From Myxococcaceae bacterium (GTDB lineage Bacteria; Myxococcota; Myxococcia; Myxococcales; Myxococcaceae), in NCBI GenBank assembly GCA_018262385.1, contig JAGSPQ010000072.1, forward strand, positions 1 through 8,996: a DNA stretch of 8,996 bases, read 5' to 3'. The translations under genes and the position numbers were made by a program. Shown here piece after piece: positions 6,714-8,996 of the stretch; position 1 is the stretch's first letter; each line of letters starts with the position of its first letter. Below the pieces are notes generated by a model. It did not search any database. It saw only the letters and a list, made by a program, of their open reading frames with translations, and had not been told where the DNA came from.

Positions 6714-6730
6714 CACATTGGGGCCCTTCG

Positions 6731-7120
6731 ATGCGTGACTGCTACGAGACCATCTGGCGCTTCCCGAGCTCTGAAAAGGGCTCGTGGCTGCGTGGACTGC
6801 TGAAGGAAACCGGCCACGTCAACTTCGTGCTCAGCGGTCCGTGGAGCTCGTCGGGTGAGCCGCTGGGGGTGTTCGGCAACTCGCTCGAGGCGTTTCACCT
6901 GCTGCTGAAGAGCGATGGGCCCGGGCTGGTGCTGCGCCAGCGGGCGTTGGATCAGACGCTGTCCGATCGGCAGAACGTCGAGCACCTGGTGCCGCTGCCG
7001 GTGGCGCAGAAGTTCGCCGAGGATCTCCGCTCGGAGGCGCTGTGGGCGACGCTGCGCCGCTCGCTCCACGGCGATCAGGCCGCGGTGTCCAGAGCGCCGC
7101 CCCCGCCGACCCCGCGCTAA
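6731..7120 (+). CDS. Hypothetical protein, 129 aa
   Basis: I do not recognise a family. The frame is open back to TTG 6647, but the residues between (Gly/Arg-rich, over promoter-like DNA) look non-coding. ATG 6731 is therefore preferred, with only a distant TGGGG before it. The protein begins MRDCYETIWRFPSSEKGSWL and looks like a soluble mixed alpha/beta domain: alternating strand-like (HVNFVLSGPW, 29-38) and helix-like (VAQKFAEDLRSEALWATLRRSL) segments. A short Pro-rich tail ends in APPPPTPR. It has no signal peptide or membrane segment. Third-position GC bias is like that of its neighbours, which supports real coding. It stands alone: divergent from the NlpC/P60 gene and convergent with the TVP38 gene 8 nt away. 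The upstream sequence suggests sigma-54 control, which would make it a conditionally expressed protein. Confidence 0.72.
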   Translation: MRDCYETIWRFPSSEKGSWLRGLLKETGHVNFVLSGPWSSSGEPLGVFGNSLEAFHLLLKSDGPGLVLRQRALDQTLSDRQNVEHLVPLPVAQKFAEDLRSEALWATLRRSLHGDQAAVSRAPPPPTPR

Positions 7121-7129
7121 CCGTTGCGC
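7114..7129. terminator. Small inverted repeat at the third convergent junction
   Basis: GCGC (7114-7117), a bulged T, AA (7119-7120), loop CCG, TT (7124-7125) and GCGC (7126-7129) could form a 6-bp hairpin. It spans the 8-nt gap between the stop of the 129-aa gene (7118-7120) and the stop of the TVP38 gene (7129-7131). It is short and has no T-tract, so it is a weak terminator candidate. Confidence 0.2.
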
Positions 7130-7713
7130 TAGCCCAGCCCGAGCCGGGTCAGCAGCCAGCGCAGCAGCTCCCCGCCGAACCAGACGTCGATCGCGACCAT
7201 CGGCGCAAAGCCGATCAGCGTCCCCACGATCAGCCGGGGCAGCGGCACCCGCATCACCCCCATCAACAGCTGCGCCGGGTGGAGGGTGAAGGTCACCAGC
7301 CGGAACACGATCACCCCCACCAGACCCCGCTCGGTCAGCCACCGCTCGTACTTGCGCAGCCGGTCGGGGATTCTCGCCTGCACCCAGTCGAAGGCGACCC
7401 ACCGCGCGAAGGCCACGTTCACCAGCGACGAGCCGAGCGCGCCGAGCAACGACAGCCCGAAGGCGAGCGGTGCAGGCCAGACCAGCGCGGCGGCGAGGAC
7501 GAAGGTGTGCCCCGAGACGCCGACCGGCTGGATGAAGCTGAACGCGAGCAGGAAGACGGCGAAGCCCCACGGGCCGAACGAGCGGACCCACTGGGCGGTC
7601 TGCTCGAGCGAGAACCCGTCGAGCGCGCCGGAGAAGATCAACCCCAGCACGAGCGCGATCCCGCCGGCGGCCGCCACCAGGCGAAGGACGCGGCGCCGGG
7701 CCTCGGGCAGCAC
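7129..7713 (-). CDS. TVP38/TMEM64-family (VTT/SNARE-associated domain) membrane protein
   Basis: A 194-aa integral membrane protein. Hydrophobic segments lie at about 11-31, 50-80, 84-108, 130-154 and 158-186. The VTT domain covers about 62-180: VGVSGHTFVLAAALVWPAP, then GLSLLGALGSSLVNVAFARW, and the signature VIVFRLVTFTLHPAQLLMGV with R138, P146 and a following Gly, then LPRLIVGTLIGFAP. DedA/TVP38 relatives sit in the inner membrane, and some act as lipid scramblases or flippases or support membrane-potential homeostasis; the substrate here is unknown. The start is GTG 7713 with no strong Shine-Dalgarno sequence. It begins 7 nt after the stop of the HEAT-repeat gene, so translation is probably coupled and the two form an operon. 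Length is typical of a minimal VTT protein. Confidence 0.88.
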   Translation of the reverse strand: MLPEARRRVLRLVAAAGGIALVLGLIFSGALDGFSLEQTAQWVRSFGPWGFAVFLLAFSFIQPVGVSGHTFVLAAALVWPAPLAFGLSLLGALGSSLVNVAFARWVAFDWVQARIPDRLRKYERWLTERGLVGVIVFRLVTFTLHPAQLLMGVMRVPLPRLIVGTLIGFAPMVAIDVWFGGELLRWLLTRLGLG

Positions 7714-7720
7714 GAAGGCT

Positions 7721-8996
7721 CTACAGCTCGAGCAGCTTCATCTTGTTCTTCGCTGCCTTGGCGAGCTTGCCCTTGCCCTTGCTGGCCAGCTGCTCGAGCA
7801 CCTCGGCGCCGATGCCCTTCAAGTCGAACTGCGGCTTCTCGGCGAAGTGCACGCCCAGGTAGTAGCGCGCCTCGTCGGTGAGCTTCTTGTCCTTGTTGAC
7901 CGCCTCGGCGACCTTGAAGCCCTCGGCGTGGAGCCGCTCGAGCACCATCAGCACCGTGTCCCGCTGGCGGGCGCGGGGGTGGAGATCGAGCGAGTGGTGC
8001 TGCAGCCGCTGGAGCACCGCGCCGAACCGATCGCCCGAGCTGGCCACCGACGATCGCCCCAGCAGCTCGGAGATCGCCTCCGCCCGCGCCGGATCCTTCT
8101 TCCCCACCGCCTTCGCCTTCTCGCGCAGCACCTGGGCCCAGCCTTCCGGATCCGCGATCCGCACCGGCTCGAGCTGCCGCTTGGCGATCGCGAACGACTT
8201 GCCCAGCTGCTCGGCGCCCGCCTGCAGCAGCTTCTGGAGGTCTTTCTTGCCCAGCTTCGAGGCGAGCGGGTTGAGCGCCTCGGAGAGCACGTGGGCGCCC
8301 ACCTCGTCGATCGCGGTGGCCAGCGCCTCGACCAGCAGCGCCTCTCCGTTCTTCAAGGAAGCGAGCACCTTGCTGGCCGCCTCCGCCTTGGCGCGGTTGT
8401 CGGACGAGGCGACCGGCAGCAGGGTCTTCGCCGCCAGCTTGCTGTCGGGAGCCAGCGCGCCCAGCCGCTCGATCGCCCACAGCCCGACCTCGTTGTCCGG
8501 GCTGCCGACCAGCTCGGCCAGCTCTTCGGAGAACTCGGGCCCGAACTTCAGCACCGTCAGCGTCTCGCGCGCGGCGCGCAGCACCAGCGAGTCGCTGTCG
8601 TTGAGCAGCTCCATCAGCTTGCGCACCGCCTTCTTCGACGCTCCGCCGGCGAGCGCGAACCGCAGGCTGGTCACCGCTTCGATCCGCACCGCGGTCGGCC
8701 ACTTCGGCGACAGGTACGGCAGCAGGGTGTCCGCGCTGTCTTCCAGCTCGAGGAAGCCGAGCACCTTCAGCGCCCCGCGCAGCGCCAGCTCGTCGTCGGC
8801 GGTCTTCTTCTTGTCGAGGAACTTCTCGACCTGGGTGCGCATCACCTTTCGCTCGGCGGGACTGATCGTCTTCGACTCCGCGCGGGCCGAGAGCGCCACC
8901 TTGTTGATGTGCTCCCAGCTCTGGCCCTTCATCCCCTCGAGGGCCAGCTCGAGGCTCTGGCGTCCGCCGATTGCCGGCAGAAGCTCAGACAGCAGG
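7721..8996 (-). CDS. HEAT-repeat alpha-solenoid protein, 5' end beyond the window
   Basis: The frame is open from the stop at 7721 to the window edge (at least 424 codons). An ATG at 8932 would give 403 aa, but the 21 codons before it (with PAIGGRQSLELALEG) read smoothly into the protein, and the GAGGGG before that ATG touches it with no spacer. The gene therefore most likely starts outside the window. The protein is almost all paired helices. Clear HEAT-like units occur in the first half (numbered from M at 8932): LRGALKVLGFLELEDSADTL, AVRIEAVTSLRFALAGG, LVLRAARETLTVLKFG and EVGLWAIERLGAL. The second half is helical but less regular and ends in a Lys-rich tail (KGKGKLAKAAKNKMKLLEL). Such solenoids serve as protein-binding scaffolds. 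No enzyme motif or signal is visible. It heads a probable two-gene operon with the TVP38-family gene 7 nt downstream; partners are unknown. Confidence 0.82.
   Translation of the reverse strand, partial: LLSELLPAIGGRQSLELALEGMKGQSWEHINKVALSARAESKTISPAERKVMRTQVEKFLDKKKTADDELALRGALKVLGFLELEDSADTLLPYLSPKWPTAVRIEAVTSLRFALAGGASKKAVRKLMELLNDSDSLVLRAARETLTVLKFGPEFSEELAELVGSPDNEVGLWAIERLGALAPDSKLAAKTLLPVASSDNRAKAEAASKVLASLKNGEALLVEALATAIDEVGAHVLSEALNPLASKLGKKDLQKLLQAGAEQLGKSFAIAKRQLEPVRIADPEGWAQVLREKAKAVGKKDPARAEAISELLGRSSVASSGDRFGAVLQRLQHHSLDLHPRARQRDTVLMVLERLHAEGFKVAEAVNKDKKLTDEARYYLGVHFAEKPQFDLKGIGAEVLEQLASKGKGKLAKAAKNKMKLLEL

Noticed and set aside
6647..6730. N-terminal extension of the 129-aa protein from TTG 6647
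   Set aside because: It covers AT-rich, promoter-like DNA including the -24/-12 element, and has no ribosome binding site.

Overview
This is a high-GC bacterial chromosomal window. Codons mostly end in G or C, Shine-Dalgarno signals are sparse, and the genes for a TVP38-type membrane protein, a HEAT-repeat protein, a pilin-like protein and YWTD-type repeats point to a deltaproteobacterial/myxobacterial (Myxococcota, Cystobacterineae-like) genome. That assignment is an inference from protein style, not from a marker search. I see no rRNA, tRNA, CRISPR array, transposase, integrase or phage gene.

Left edge (1-1162): the 3' part of a gene on the + strand for a papain/C39-like cysteine-peptidase-fold protein. 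It is followed directly by a short out-of-frame remnant of a YWTD-type beta-propeller gene and then by a TTGACA-containing promoter candidate. Centre (1163-4714): an intact, full-length mfd gene (transcription-repair coupling factor, 1183 aa), the one gene here whose function is secure. It appears to be transcribed with almost no leader.

Middle (4723-5821): a small exported protein on the - strand, with a twin-arginine-type signal and a type IV pilin-like globular region, lies convergent to mfd. It is divergent from a stand-alone response-regulator receiver domain on the + strand, whose start is best placed at GTG 5432. Next (5831-6625, -) is a peptidoglycan-binding plus NlpC/P60 cell-wall peptidase with no visible signal peptide, convergent to the response regulator. 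It is divergent from a 129-aa protein of unknown function (6731-7120, +), which has a good -24/-12 (sigma-54) promoter match and two upstream dyads.

Right side (7129-8996, -): a probable two-gene operon of a HEAT-repeat alpha-solenoid protein (its 5' end runs off the window) followed 7 nt later by a TVP38/TMEM64-family membrane protein.

Layout: single genes alternate in orientation, and three consecutive convergent gene pairs end only 8-9 nt apart, each with an inverted repeat over the junction. Apart from the HEAT/TVP38 pair there is no operon or obvious joint pathway. I did not find a convincing new multi-gene system. The items most worth a second look are the Tat-signal/pilin-like hybrid with an N-terminal cysteine cluster, the sigma-54-like promoter with dyads, the signal-less cell-wall peptidase and the beta-propeller remnant.
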